Translations under genes and position numbers: made by a program | Assembly (NCBI RefSeq): GCF_029643245.1 | Contig: NZ_CP116398.1 | Coordinates: 3,840,372 to 3,904,371, forward strand | Length of the DNA: 64,000 nucleotides | Direction: 5' to 3' | Source of the DNA: Methylomonas sp. EFPC3 | Lineage (GTDB): Bacteria > Pseudomonadota > Gammaproteobacteria > Methylococcales > Methylomonadaceae | In this document: one piece after another, positions 52,992 through 62,115 of the stretch | Numbering within the stretch: the stretch's first letter is position 1 | Layout of the letters: each line of letters starts with the position of its first letter | The notes under the pieces: generated by a model | Seen by the model: only the letters and a program-made list of their open reading frames with translations | What the model was told of the DNA's origin: nothing | The model's database searches: none

Positions 52992-54791
52992 ATGAGCATT
53001 TTGACTTGGAACGATCAGTTACTCGTCGGCCTGGACAGCGTCGACCGCCAACATCAGAAGCTGGTGGAGTTGATCAACAAACTGGACGAACTGGTGGCGG
53101 TAGGCGGCGATAGCGATGTTTTAGTCGCCACGGTCGGCGATCTGGCGGATTACACGGCCTATCATTTCCGCCATGAAGAAGAACTGATGGCGGCCGCCAA
53201 TTTCAACCCGGAGCTGTTTGCCAAACACAGCGAGGAGCATCGCGAGTTCGTCGACAAAATCCGGAGTGTACAGCTGGACGCGGAGCGCGACCGGTCGGCG
53301 ATTTCCGGGGATTTGTTGGACTTTTTGGTCGATTGGCTCTGCCATCATATTTTGAAGACCGATAAACTGATGGGTATCAGTTTGAGCAAAGGCGTCGATG
53401 CCGCCCGGATCGAAATCGACCGCCACGAACATCTCGGCGTGCTGCACAGTAATCTGTATTCGGCCCTGCGCGAGAGCGAGGAGCGCTTCAAGGATTTGGC
53501 CGATAATTTGCCGGCTCTGATTTGGATTACCAACGCCAAACACATGCCGATATTTTGCAACCGCTTCTGGTTCAAAACCTTCGGTTTGCACAGCGGCAGG
53601 CTAGAGAAACAACAATGGATGAACGTGATCCACCCCGAAGATCGGGAGCAGGTCATGGCGGCGTACAGCAAGGCGGCAGGCGAAAAAACCAAGCTCAAGA
53701 TCGAATACCGTTTGCTGGGTGATGGCGGCAAAGTGAGCTGGATTTTGGAGACTACCGCCCCCCGCGTGCGCCGTAACGGCGAGTTTGCCGGTTTGATGGG
53801 TTGCGGTATGGATATCACCCTGCGCAAAAAAGCCGAAGCCGCGCTGGCCAAACTCAACCACCAACTGGAGGAGCAAGTCGCCGAGCGGACCCTGGAACTG
53901 ACCGTCGCCAACCAAACCCTGGAGCAGGATAAGAACCGGCTGATCCAGCTCAACCTGCAATTGCAGGAAGCGCAGTCGCATTTGGTCCAAGCCGAAAAAA
54001 TGGCATCGATAGGCCAATTGGCAGCCGGCGTCGCGCACGAAATCAACAATCCGCTCGGCTATATTTATTCCAACCTGAATACGTTGAAAAATTACATCGA
54101 CGAGTTGGCGTCTGCGGCCACTCTGGCCGAGCGCTTGGCCGGCAATCTGCCCGAGAACCATCCGGTCGCGGCCGAATTTCGCGCCTTTAAAAGCCGGGTC
54201 GATCTGGATTTCATCAAAACCGATGCCGGCGATTTGGTTAAAGAATCGTTGGAGGGCGCGACCCGTGCTAAAAACATCGTCCAGGATTTACGCGATTTCT
54301 CCCGGATCGACCGGCAGAATCAGGCCATATTCGACCTGGAGGCCGGTTTGGACGCTACCTTGAATATCGTCAACAACGAACTGAAATACAAAGCGGCCGT
54401 GGTTAAAGATTACGGCGGGGTCAAACCGTTTCTCTGTGTCGGCGCTCAGCTTAACCAAGTGTTTATGAATCTGCTGGTCAACGCCGCTCAGGCCATTGCG
54501 GATTTCGGCAAAATCACCATTCGCACCGGTTATCGCGATGCCGATTGGGTGTTCGTCGAAATCGCCGATACCGGCAGCGGCATGAGTGACGAAGTCAAAG
54601 CCAAAATCTTCGATCCGTTTTTTACCACCAAGCCGGTCGGGAAAGGTACCGGTCTCGGCTTATCGCTGTCCTATAAAATTATCAAAGACCACCAGGGCGA
54701 AATCCAGGTCGATTCGGTTCAGGGCCAAGGCACGGTTTTCCGGATTTTCCTGCCGCTGCAACCCGCCACCTTAGCGCCTAAATTGCCATGA
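52992..54791 (+). CDS. Hemerythrin-PAS sensor histidine kinase
   Basis: A 599-residue soluble kinase. Residues 1-130 form a bacteriohemerythrin domain with all di-iron ligands: His21, His58, Glu62, His79, His83, His119 and Asp124. A PAS domain (about 160-285), a coiled coil (285-335), a HisKA dimerisation helix with the phosphoacceptor in [13 protein letters not shown], and an HATPase domain with [16 protein letters not shown] and [10 protein letters not shown] follow. It has no transmembrane segment. It is a likely cytoplasmic oxygen or redox sensor. The stop overlaps the ATG of the next response-regulator gene by 4 bp. Confidence 0.92.
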   Translation: MSILTWNDQLLVGLDSVDRQHQKLVELINKLDELVAVGGDSDVLVATVGDLADYTAYHFRHEEELMAAANFNPELFAKHSEEHREFVDKIRSVQLDAERDRSAISGDLLDFLVDWLCHHILKTDKLMGISLSKGVDAARIEIDRHEHLGVLHSNLYSALRESEERFKDLADNLPALIWITNAKHMPIFCNRFWFKTFGLHSGRLEKQQWMNVIHPEDREQVMAAYSKAAGEKTKLKIEYRLLGDGGKVSWILETTAPRVRRNGEFAGLMGCGMDITLRKKAEAALAKLNHQLEEQVAERTLELTVANQTLEQDKNRLIQLNLQLQEAQSHLVQAEKMASIGQLAAGVAHEINNPLGYIYSNLNTLKNYIDELASAATLAERLAGNLPENHPVAAEFRAFKSRVDLDFIKTDAGDLVKESLEGATRAKNIVQDLRDFSRIDRQNQAIFDLEAGLDATLNIVNNELKYKAAVVKDYGGVKPFLCVGAQLNQVFMNLLVNAAQAIADFGKITIRTGYRDADWVFVEIADTGSGMSDEVKAKIFDPFFTTKPVGKGTGLGLSLSYKIIKDHQGEIQVDSVQGQGTVFRIFLPLQPATLAPKLP

Positions 54792-56092
54792 ACGAGACAA
54801 GCCCAGCTACAGCCGCGCAACTATTGTTCGTCGACGACGAGCCGAATGTGCTGAAAGCCTTGAAGCGGTTGTTCCGCTCGGCGGAATACAGCGTGCACTT
54901 GGCCGAAAGCGGTGCTGCCGGCCTGGAGACTCTGCAGTCGCAGCCGATCGATTTGATCATTTCCGATATGCGCATGCCGCAAATGGACGGCGCCGAATTT
55001 TTGAGCCGGGCCGCCGCAAGCTATCCGGACACGGTGCGGATTCTGCTGACCGGTTATGCCGATATCGAATCGACCATCGCTGCGGTCAACAACGGCAGGA
55101 TTTATAGCTATTGCAGCAAGCCGTGGGAAGACAACGAACTGAAAATCCTGGTGAACAACGCCTTGGAGCAAAAGCGCTTGCGCGAGGAGCGCCTGCGCCT
55201 GTTCGCGATCGTCGAACGCCAGAACCGGGAGCTGAAGGATCTCAATGCCAGCCTGGAGGAAAAAGTCGAGAAGCGGACCGAGCAGCTGAAGAAATCGCTG
55301 CAGGTGATCGAACAGGCCAACGAATCGTTGAAACGGCAATACCACGAGTCGGTTAAAGCGTTTGCCAAGATCATCGAAATGCGCCCCGGTATCAAGAGCG
55401 GTCATGCCAAATACATCGCCGAACACGCCAAAGACGTCGCCCAACGCCTGGGCATGCCGCCGGCAGAGGTCAGAAACGTGGTGTTTGCCGGGCTACTGCT
55501 GCAAATCGGCAAAATGAGCTTGCCGGATAGTCTGCTGACGATGTCGCATTTTGCGATGAACAGCCAGCAGCGCAAACGCTATTTGAACCATGCTCTGGAA
55601 GGCTCTCACTTGTTGGCCGGCATCGAGCCGTTGCAGCAGGCGGCGGAACTGGTCAGTCACCAGTACGAATATTACGACGGTTCAGGATATCCGGCCGGTC
55701 TGTCCGGCGCGGCGATACCGCTAGGCAGCCGGATTCTGACGGTGATTCGCGAATACATCTCGATGCTTGACGGCACTATCACCGGCAGCACAATGAGCAC
55801 CGACCAAGTCAAACAGCGCTTGCAATCGAAAAAAGGCAGCCATTACGATCCGCAGGTGGTCGACGCTTTTCTGGCGCTATTGGACGAAACCAGTACTCAC
55901 GACGAGCGGCCGGTCATCGAAATTTCCTGGACCCAATTGCAAGCCGGCATGGAAGCGGCCGAAGTGCTCTGCAACGACGTGCTGTATCTGAAAGACCAAA
56001 TCCTGACCGAGAAACATGTCGAAGACATCCTCGGTCTGCGCAAGCACGGTAAGAATCTGGTGTTGCGGGTTAGACTGGGGCAGGGCGGCTAG
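54788..56092 (+). CDS. Response regulator with coiled coil and degenerate HD-GYP domain
   Basis: A 434-residue RpfG-like protein. Its receiver domain (residues 10-125) has the phosphoacceptor Asp in LIISDMRMPQMDG. A coiled coil (145-190) and an HD-GYP-type domain follow. The metal-binding HD pair is replaced: LLLQIGKMSLPD has Leu238-Gln239 where LLHDIGK is expected, and HQYEYYDGSGYP stands for HHERYDGSGYP. A working phosphodiesterase is therefore unlikely; the domain may bind cyclic di-GMP or a partner. Overlap with the hemerythrin kinase gene makes it the cognate partner. Confidence 0.9.
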   Translation: MNETSPATAAQLLFVDDEPNVLKALKRLFRSAEYSVHLAESGAAGLETLQSQPIDLIISDMRMPQMDGAEFLSRAAASYPDTVRILLTGYADIESTIAAVNNGRIYSYCSKPWEDNELKILVNNALEQKRLREERLRLFAIVERQNRELKDLNASLEEKVEKRTEQLKKSLQVIEQANESLKRQYHESVKAFAKIIEMRPGIKSGHAKYIAEHAKDVAQRLGMPPAEVRNVVFAGLLLQIGKMSLPDSLLTMSHFAMNSQQRKRYLNHALEGSHLLAGIEPLQQAAELVSHQYEYYDGSGYPAGLSGAAIPLGSRILTVIREYISMLDGTITGSTMSTDQVKQRLQSKKGSHYDPQVVDAFLALLDETSTHDERPVIEISWTQLQAGMEAAEVLCNDVLYLKDQILTEKHVEDILGLRKHGKNLVLRVRLGQGG

Positions 56093-56110
56093 CGCTGAAT
56101 CCGGCCGTGA

Positions 56111-56650
56111 TCACTCCAGATCGGTGTCGTCCAGGATAATCGAACCGTCCGCAGCCCAGTTGACTTTGGTAATCCCCGGTTCCTCGGCTTCCAGCGCGCG
56201 AATCAGCGCATCCTTCTCGTCCAACAGTTTTTGCTGAGCCCGCACCTGGTCCGCCAGCGCGCGGTTCTCCAGTTGCATGCGTTTGTGCGCCAAGCCGCTC
56301 TCGACCACATGGACGATTTCCACATTGCTCCAAGGCTTGTTGATGAAACGGAACACTTCCGCTTCGTTGATGGCATGTTGTGCACCTTCCAGATCGGCAA
56401 AACCGGTCAGGACCACCCTAACGGCGTCCGGCTGCAGACGTTTGAACAAAATCAGGAAATCGATGCCGTTGACGCCGGGCATCCGGTAATCGGAAATCAC
56501 CAGATCGAAATGCTGCTGCCGCGCAATCTGCAACGCTTCATCGGCAGTTTCGGCCGTGACCGTGTCGTAGGCCTTGAGTAAGCGCACCAAGGCTTTAAGG
56601 ACGTTGGCTTCGTCGTCGACGATCAAAATCTTAGCGGGACTCGTATTCAT
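56111..56650 (-). CDS. Response regulator with short coiled-coil tail
   Basis: A 179-residue protein from MNTSPAKILIVDDEANVLKA. The receiver domain has the acidic pair DDE, phosphoacceptor Asp in LVISDYRMPGVNG and the Lys in FINKPW. A helical tail (MQLENRALADQVRAQQKLLDEKDALIRAL, given in part) and an acidic end follow, with no DNA-binding or enzyme domain. It is convergent with the hemerythrin kinase pair and its receiver closely resembles the receiver of that pair, so it may compete for the same kinase. The frame is open far upstream but without coding character. Confidence 0.85.
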   Translation of the reverse strand: MNTSPAKILIVDDEANVLKALVRLLKAYDTVTAETADEALQIARQQHFDLVISDYRMPGVNGIDFLILFKRLQPDAVRVVLTGFADLEGAQHAINEAEVFRFINKPWSNVEIVHVVESGLAHKRMQLENRALADQVRAQQKLLDEKDALIRALEAEEPGITKVNWAADGSIILDDTDLE

Positions 56651-57032
56651 AGCGGGCTGCCATCGGAAAGCTGTCTCAATGGCGATAGTCTGGCACGGAA
56701 CGCGCGCCGCGCAAGTTTCTGCGCTGTAAACTGCGGCGCGGCCTGAAAGTTTTATGCCAGTCCGCTGTGGGTCGGCTTCGCCGGAATCTCGGCATGAATG
56801 ACCAGGCAATCGTAGCCGGGCGGCACGGGGTCGCGCATGCGCCAACGTGGCTACTTTCGGTGACCGATCTTGATTTGAATCGTTAACCTGTTTGGGATGA
56901 CCAGGGTTCGCGGCAACCGATTTGCCGCCTCGGGTTGGGCACAGCGTCGAGGCGAGCGACACCTGGCAAAGCCCGGTCGGGTAAACCTTGGCCAGACCGG
57001 GCCGAATCAGGGGGATGTGCGGCGAAGTGCGC
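56651..57032. other. Intergenic region with clustered hairpins
   Basis: About 380 GC-rich bases between the response regulator start and the end of a VPLPA-type gene, both minus strand. No convincing gene is seen. A run of inverted repeats occupies 56899-57002 (listed separately). Confidence 0.55.
56899..57002. ncRNA. Candidate structured RNA: three-way junction plus hairpin
   Basis: CCAGG (56901-56905) can pair with CCTGG (56962-56966), closing two internal hairpins: GCGGCAA/TTGCCGC at 56910-56928 with a 5-nt loop, and GCCTCG/CGAGGC at 56927-56953. A further hairpin GCCCGGTC/GACCGGGC spans 56971-57002. It is symmetric in strand, so the transcribed strand is unknown. On the minus strand it would lie about 260 bases before the response regulator gene or in the 3' end of the VPLPA transcript. 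I cannot match it to a named riboswitch. Confidence 0.35.
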
Positions 57033-57851
57033 TTATCGATTCCCCGGCCGACAGCGCCTGGTGCGCAATCCACCCAGCAGAGCGCTGCCGAATAGCCACG
57101 CGGAAGCCGGCAGCGGGACCGGGTTGATCGGGCCGGAGTCTCCGGGACGGCTGATCATGGTGCGGGTGGAGGCGGTTGCCCCGAATGTGCCGGAGACCAA
57201 ATGCTCGCCGTCGCCGGAAATGACAAAGATGAAGCTGCCGTTGCGGTCTTGCGGTACCGCATCGTAGGTATTGGTCGACACAAAGACGGTCTTGTTGGCT
57301 CCCGCGCCGTCCGTATCGCTATAGCTGGCATAAATATTGGTGGTCGCGTTCGCCCAGTTGTAAATATCGCCTTCGCCGCCGCCGCTGACCGATTGCTGCC
57401 AGTCCAGAGTCAATATAGCCAATCCGTTGCCGTTCAATTCGAAACTGCCGTCGTTACCGGCGCTCGCGGAGCCGTTGGTAAAGTTGTCGGTTGCGCTTTG
57501 CGAATGGCTTTCGAGCAAGCCGGCAGTTCGGGTGGTGCGGCTTTGCGAGAGCGTGGTGACGGTATCGGTCGTGAGCTGGCTGGAAAAATCCGCGGCCGAA
57601 AAATTTTGTTTCGGGTAATCGTCGCTAGGCGGATCGGTCCACGCAAACGCCCAGGACGTGACGGCACCGTTTTGGGCGGTCCAGCGAAACTCCGGCGCGT
57701 TGCTGCCGTCGGACAAGTCGATCAACTGAATGTTGAAGCTGCTCCAGTCTATCGTGGAACTGGCGACGACCGCGGCATGCGCGCCATGCGGGGTCGCGGC
57801 AAGACTCAGAGACAATAGCGTCGCAATGATGGGGATACTGAAAAATTTCAT
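57033..57851 (-). CDS. Exported protein with VPLPA-CTERM-type tail (paralogue 1)
   Basis: A 272-residue protein. Start MKFFSIPIIATLL gives a signal peptide ending GAHAA. The body begins AAVVASSTIDWSSFNIQLIDLSDG and is rich in Ser, Thr and Asn; the tail is VPLPASAWLFGSALLGG followed by RTRR. It shares the pattern of its neighbour upstream (IDW..FNIQLIDLS against IYWDTLDVQLIDLS; FVISGDGEHLVSGTFGATAS against FTVSGDGLGLVTGNFSATAS), so the two are tandem duplicates. Function is unknown; the tail implies exosortase-type sorting to the cell surface. Confidence 0.8.
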   Translation of the reverse strand: MKFFSIPIIATLLSLSLAATPHGAHAAVVASSTIDWSSFNIQLIDLSDGSNAPEFRWTAQNGAVTSWAFAWTDPPSDDYPKQNFSAADFSSQLTTDTVTTLSQSRTTRTAGLLESHSQSATDNFTNGSASAGNDGSFELNGNGLAILTLDWQQSVSGGGEGDIYNWANATTNIYASYSDTDGAGANKTVFVSTNTYDAVPQDRNGSFIFVISGDGEHLVSGTFGATASTRTMISRPGDSGPINPVPLPASAWLFGSALLGGLRTRRCRPGNR

Positions 57852-57921
57852 AGTGTTGTTCCTTGGAATACGGATGGGGGTGAACCTCTGGCAAACGGCC
57901 GTCCGAGCCGATGAGTTGGCG

Positions 57922-58743
57922 TTAAGCATTGGCTGTGCCGTCGAGCACCGACGAGCCCGGCGATTTGCGCTTAACGGCGCTTAGCGAAGCCATTAAAGCG
58001 CTGCCAAACAACCATGCCGATGCAGGCACCGGTACCGAACTGATAACCGTAGTGCGAGCGGATGCCGTGGCTGAAAAATTACCGGTTACCAAACCCAGGC
58101 CGTCGCCGGAGACGGTAAAACGAAACGTCCCGGTTTTGCTTCCCGTGCCATCGTATTCATTGATAGTGGCGTACTTGCTACCACCGCCATTGGTAGCGTT
58201 TGAGCTGTTGTAGTTGTCGGACAGATAAGACCCGTTCAGATTGATGATAGCCTCGCCGCCGGACGAGGGATTAATCGTATCCACGCCGCTGATGTCGACT
58301 TTCCAATCCAGCGAGATCATTGCGACACCTTTGCCGCGCATTTCGAAGTCACCTTGGACGTAGGCGGAACTTTGCGCGCTATTGCCGCCGATTGCTTCGC
58401 TGCGAGACTGGGCTTGCAGATACGTGGCGGTGCGCTCGGCTTGACTACTGGCCTTAGCGCTATCGCTGGCGGAGGTTAAGTGGGTGGCGAAATCCGTAGC
58501 GGATTGGTCGTCGTAACGGATGTCCGCAGGTTCGGTGAAGGCGCTGGTATTGACGCCGCTGGCTTGCGAGACCCAATTGAATCGAGGCGTATCGATTCCG
58601 CCGGATAAATCGATAAGCTGGACATCGAGGGTATCCCAATAGATTGTGGCCGTGGCAACGACCGCCGCGCGGGCCGTTTGCGGGCCGCTACTTACAGCCA
58701 GCAGGCAAAGCGCCAATACAGGCTTAACAGAAGAAAATTTCAT
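57922..58743 (-). CDS. Exported protein with VPLPA-CTERM-type tail (paralogue 2)
   Basis: A 273-residue paralogue of the next gene downstream, with a signal peptide ending ARAA, the same opening (VVATATIYWDTLDVQLIDLS) and the same C-terminal block (FTVSGDGLGLVTGNFSATAS). The sorting tail reads VPVPASAWLFGSALMASLSAVKRK and is followed by 13 more residues. It ends 70 bp before the start of paralogue 1. Divergence between the two is substantial, so the duplication is old. Confidence 0.8.
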   Translation of the reverse strand: MKFSSVKPVLALCLLAVSSGPQTARAAVVATATIYWDTLDVQLIDLSGGIDTPRFNWVSQASGVNTSAFTEPADIRYDDQSATDFATHLTSASDSAKASSQAERTATYLQAQSRSEAIGGNSAQSSAYVQGDFEMRGKGVAMISLDWKVDISGVDTINPSSGGEAIINLNGSYLSDNYNSSNATNGGGSKYATINEYDGTGSKTGTFRFTVSGDGLGLVTGNFSATASARTTVISSVPVPASAWLFGSALMASLSAVKRKSPGSSVLDGTANA

Positions 58744-58795
58744 ACGAGGTGTCCTGATGGAAATGGTTGAGTATGGGGAGGCTGGCTTTCGCGAT

Positions 58796-59737
58796 TCAAG
58801 CAGCGTTCGGAGGCAAGGGTTGGCGGCGGGAGATGCCGAACAGAGTCAACAACGTCGGTAAGAACAACCAAACGGCGCCCGGGACCGGCACCAGCGCGCC
58901 GGGATTTTGATCGAGTCGGGGGTTCAACGAAAAATGCCCGACGACGCGAGTGTCGCCTTCTAATTGAAAGAAAATCCGCGAATACATTGAGTCGCCGAAT
59001 TTGAAATCGGCATCGATGCTCAACAGGCCGTTATCGGGGTTTACGCCGATAACCGGGTCGATCAGCTCGAAAAAAGTCCCGGCCGCGGGGCCTGCGTTAT
59101 TGCCGATGTACCAACTTTCGGTTTCGCTGCGACGTTCCAGCGTCAGGCCCCGCATCCATAGCACGCCGGAAGGCGAGTTGAAGTCGCTATGCAGCCGTAA
59201 CGAACCGCCGAGGGCAATGGTGCCGGTACCGGTGGCTAGGTCGAAGTCGCTGGGGCGATACCCTGCCGCCCAACCGGCGTCCAGGCCATCCGCCAGCGAA
59301 TCGACCGCCAAGGCCCAGCCGCCGGAGGGTTGGGCTGCTGGGACTTGCTGGGCCGGATCCAGTACTCGCCATTCGGCCACTGCCGCCGGATTGGAGGTGC
59401 CGTTGGCAATTGCGGCGTCGGTAGCCTGCCACCAGGGTTGCAACGGCGCCGGGGCGCTCTTGTCGACAAATAACTGCGGATAGGCCCAGCGCCGCCCGGC
59501 GATGTCGGCGGTCGGGATGCGTTGTCCGCCATAGAGTTCGCGATAAGCCATATTTTTAAAGCTCTCCAGCGGTTTCAGCGTCGCCCAGACTGCTTGGTCA
59601 TAACTTAGATAGGCGGTCCCGCCGAGATCGCCATTCAAAGCATGGGCGTTGAAAGTTGTGGTCAACGCCGCCAAGGCGCTGAGAGAAACCAGCCAAGCCC
59701 GGTTTCGCGGCCGCTTACATGCAAAAATCGTAGTCAT
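58796..59737 (-). CDS. Exported protein with PEP/VPLPA-CTERM-like tail
   Basis: A 313-residue protein. I start at MTTIFACKRPRNRAW, giving a basic N-region and a signal peptide ending NAHA; the frame is open 28 codons further. The body is predicted beta-rich and Trp-rich (PAPLQPWWQATD, GVLWMRGLTLERR) and the tail is VPVPGAVWLFLPTLLTLFGISRRQ. It is not obviously related to the two following paralogues except for the sorting tail. All three lie on one strand with short gaps and may be co-transcribed. Confidence 0.75.
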   Translation of the reverse strand: MTTIFACKRPRNRAWLVSLSALAALTTTFNAHALNGDLGGTAYLSYDQAVWATLKPLESFKNMAYRELYGGQRIPTADIAGRRWAYPQLFVDKSAPAPLQPWWQATDAAIANGTSNPAAVAEWRVLDPAQQVPAAQPSGGWALAVDSLADGLDAGWAAGYRPSDFDLATGTGTIALGGSLRLHSDFNSPSGVLWMRGLTLERRSETESWYIGNNAGPAAGTFFELIDPVIGVNPDNGLLSIDADFKFGDSMYSRIFFQLEGDTRVVGHFSLNPRLDQNPGALVPVPGAVWLFLPTLLTLFGISRRQPLPPNAA

Positions 59738-60199
59738 AGTGCTAACTCTTGAAGAGGTTATAAAGGAACGGAGCGTGAACTTTGCTAAAGGCCTAGGCAG
59801 GTAGCTGAAAAATTTATGCATTAGCTATGCCGTTAGGTTATGGCGCGCTCAATGCCGATATGGTCTGTTTTATGTGTATGATTTTTAATTATTTTTATGT
59901 TTATTGGTGTGTTTGTCCTGATAAAAGGCAAGGACGTATCCTGGGTTGCGATTGGCTGTTGTTGTGGGATTTGACTGAGAATGAGCGATATGCCTTAGTT
60001 TGCCGAAATAGTGCCGGCCAAGGCTTGGGGAAAATCCTTCTAGGCCGGGTTAGGCTGATTGGAGCGGCCGCTGGTGAAGGGGGCGAGTTTGCCGGAACGA
60101 CAAGCGCGGCAGGGGGGGGCGAGCGCTGCAGTTGGTGGCAGAACCGCGCGATATGAGGGCTCGATAATCCGGCTTGCAGCGGGTATTGCGGTCGGCGGA
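59738..60199. other. Intergenic region without a convincing gene
   Basis: About 460 bp. A 109-codon plus-strand frame (59827-60156) has unusual composition (runs of Gly, Trp and Cys) and no recognisable motif, so I do not call it. The left part is AT-rich and would hold the promoter of the CTERM genes. No repeats are seen. Confidence 0.5.
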
Positions 60200-60655
60200 T
60201 CAGTTCGAGAAGCCGCCGCGGCTGATATCGCGCAGTATTTGCAAACACTGGCGATTGGCGGCCAGATCCAGCGCGCTGAAATCGTCCTCGGTGGTCAAGC
60301 GCCAATTGGCGCCGGCAGCCAACAGTTGGGCGACTATGCGCTGTTTGCCGGCGGATGCGGCATAAATCAGCGCGGTCGAACCGCTGGGATTCTGGTAGTC
60401 GATGTCGATGCCGGCTTGTAGCAGTAGCTCGACGCACTCGGCGGATTCTGCAAAACATGCGGCCCACAGGGCATTGTTGCCGTAGGCGTCGCATACGCCG
60501 AGATCTGCGCCGAGATCACGGATTAGATGCATCAACACGTTGCCGCGGCCTTCGCGCGCGGCTAAGATCAGGGCATGTTCGCCGCGGCCGTTGACCGTTA
60601 CCTCGGAAAATGGGGCAAAGCCGCGTTGTTCCAGCCATTGTTCGAATGGAGTCAC
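60200..60655 (-). CDS. Ankyrin-repeat protein of the nif accessory cluster
   Basis: A 151-residue protein, start at GTG 60655 after a GAGG site; the frame is open far upstream but there it only shadows the previous gene. Three to four ankyrin repeats are visible: GEHALILAAREGRGNVLMHL, DAYGNNALWAACFAESAEC, NPSGSTALIYAASAGKQRI and DDFSALDLAA. Ankyrin proteins of this size are often found in nif accessory clusters of methanotrophs and Azotobacter-like bacteria. The partner is unknown. It is the last gene of a four-gene run. Confidence 0.8.
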   Translation of the reverse strand: MTPFEQWLEQRGFAPFSEVTVNGRGEHALILAAREGRGNVLMHLIRDLGADLGVCDAYGNNALWAACFAESAECVELLLQAGIDIDYQNPSGSTALIYAASAGKQRIVAQLLAAGANWRLTTEDDFSALDLAANRQCLQILRDISRGGFSN

Positions 60656-60672
60656 TTTTACTACCTCGCGGT

Positions 60673-61344
60673 TCAGATTAACGACGGCCGATGTAGCAGC
60701 GATAGGTGGCCGCTGCCTGCGGCGATCAGGCCGGCCATTAGCTCCCGGCGGGCGGCGGCGCCTTTTCCGCGTAAATAGGACAGTTCGGCGCCGGTCAGCA
60801 AGGTGATTGCAATCAAGCTGATTTGGCCGCCGGGCAAGATGGCGGTGCCGGTGGGAACCTGACTCAACAGCGCACCGATCCGGCCGCGGCCGTCTTTGAT
60901 ATGGTCGATATTGAATTCCAGCGACAGCGGTTCGCCGGACACCAGCTTTTCGCAAAGTACCGGATGGCCGGCCAGGGTATGGCTGACTTCGGCCGTCAGC
61001 GGGAAAAGCCAACTGTCCGCCAAGGCGTTGAGCGGTTTGTCGTGGCCTATGCCGGAGTCTGGGCTTTCGACGAAGACTTCCAAGCCCAGGCCGGTTTCCG
61101 GCCGGTAACGTTCCACCCACGGGTCGGACAGACCGTCGGAAATCACGCAGGCATTGGCGCCATGCCGCGCTGCCAGCCAGGCGGCGCCGGCCGGCCATTC
61201 CGGGCCGTCGCTCATCGGTCCCATCAATGAGGTCAACGACGCCAAGTCCGACTCGAACAGCCGGCCCAGTGCGGCGTGTCTGGCTTCGCTGGCCAAGCGT
61301 AGCCGGTCGGCGTAAGTCAGGCCAACCAGAAATTCAGCGCTCAT
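60673..61344 (-). CDS. Suppressor-of-fused-like protein of the nif accessory cluster
   Basis: A 223-residue protein from MSAEFLVGLTYADRLRL. The middle part, NACVISDGLSDPWVERYRPE and GLGLEVFVESPD, looks like a SUFU-type domain, and ILPGGQISLIAITLLTGAEL would be its final strands. The name is a resemblance by eye, not a firm call. Its start overlaps the 3' end of the FeS4-LRV gene by 11 bp and it lies 17 bp before the ankyrin gene, so all are one operon. Confidence 0.6.
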   Translation of the reverse strand: MSAEFLVGLTYADRLRLASEARHAALGRLFESDLASLTSLMGPMSDGPEWPAGAAWLAARHGANACVISDGLSDPWVERYRPETGLGLEVFVESPDSGIGHDKPLNALADSWLFPLTAEVSHTLAGHPVLCEKLVSGEPLSLEFNIDHIKDGRGRIGALLSQVPTGTAILPGGQISLIAITLLTGAELSYLRGKGAAARRELMAGLIAAGSGHLSLLHRPSLI

Positions 61345-62113
61345 TGGATGTCTGCCGTTCGGGTTGACTGGCAATGCGTTCTTTGGCGATTTCACTGACT
61401 TCCGGGTCCGGGTCTGCCGTTAATCGCGTGAGCAGGTCGTCTTCGGCGCGCAACGCCACTTCGTAACGGACGGTCCAATCCGGGTCGCGGCTGAGCAAGG
61501 CCAAGTCCTCGATTTCCATACGTTGGGCGACGATACGGCGGATGTTGGTTTCCTTGTCTTCGGCCATCAGACCCAGGCTGACGCTGGGGATGCGTTCGAC
61601 GACGATGCGTCGCACTTCGGTGTCCGGGTCGGCCACCAAGCGGAACAGGCGGCCTTTGGGCAAGCGCTTGGCTACGTAAACCCGCACCAGATAGTCCGGA
61701 TCGTCGGCCATCAATTCCAATTGAGTTTCCGGCAGCCGGTCGGCGACCGTGACCCGCACTTCGCGGTCACTATCCTGGCGCAACTCCAGTAGCCAGTCCA
61801 AAGGTACCCGGTAGGCCAGTACTCGGCGGACCGCCTCGTCAGGATCGTTCAATAATGGCCGCAACATATTGGTCGGCAGATAACGGGCGGCAATGGCGCG
61901 GCGTTCCCAGAAGTCGTCGGTAATATACTGGCCGGCCAGACCGGGGTGCCGTTTCAGAAAGCGGTCGATTTGGCGGCCGCTGTGGGCGCGGATGCAGATG
62001 TCGCCGGGTTTGCAGCCGCCGTCAGCCAGTAAGGTGTCCCGGTATTCGCAACGGCTGCAGTCGGCCAGCGGCGTTAAATCCGGGTCTTGTGCTTCGGTAC
62101 TGTACATCGCCAT
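61334..62113 (-). CDS. 4Fe-4S leucine-rich-variant (LRV) repeat protein
   Basis: A 259-residue protein. A four-cysteine cluster near the N-terminus (CSRCEYRDTLLADGGC...C; Cys19, 22, 34, 40) is the FeS4 module of LRV proteins. About seven 24-residue LRV repeats follow, each with a 'DPDxxVRxxVAxRL' core (DPDEAVRRVLA, DSDREVRVTVADRL, DPDYLVRVYVAKRL, DPDTEVRRIVVERI). The Azotobacter protein of this type is encoded by the nif region. Its role is unknown. It starts 2 bp after the flavodoxin stop. Confidence 0.88.
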   Translation of the reverse strand: MAMYSTEAQDPDLTPLADCSRCEYRDTLLADGGCKPGDICIRAHSGRQIDRFLKRHPGLAGQYITDDFWERRAIAARYLPTNMLRPLLNDPDEAVRRVLAYRVPLDWLLELRQDSDREVRVTVADRLPETQLELMADDPDYLVRVYVAKRLPKGRLFRLVADPDTEVRRIVVERIPSVSLGLMAEDKETNIRRIVAQRMEIEDLALLSRDPDWTVRYEVALRAEDDLLTRLTADPDPEVSEIAKERIASQPERQTSNER

Positions 62114-62115
62114 CG

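Noticed and set aside
56899-57002. Cyclic di-GMP (GEMM) or cobalamin riboswitch
   Set aside because: The hallmark conserved segments of those classes could not be aligned on either strand, so only an unnamed structured element is reported.
59827-60156. 109-codon plus-strand frame
   Set aside because: Odd composition, no ribosome site, no motif; it lies in the upstream region of the CTERM genes.
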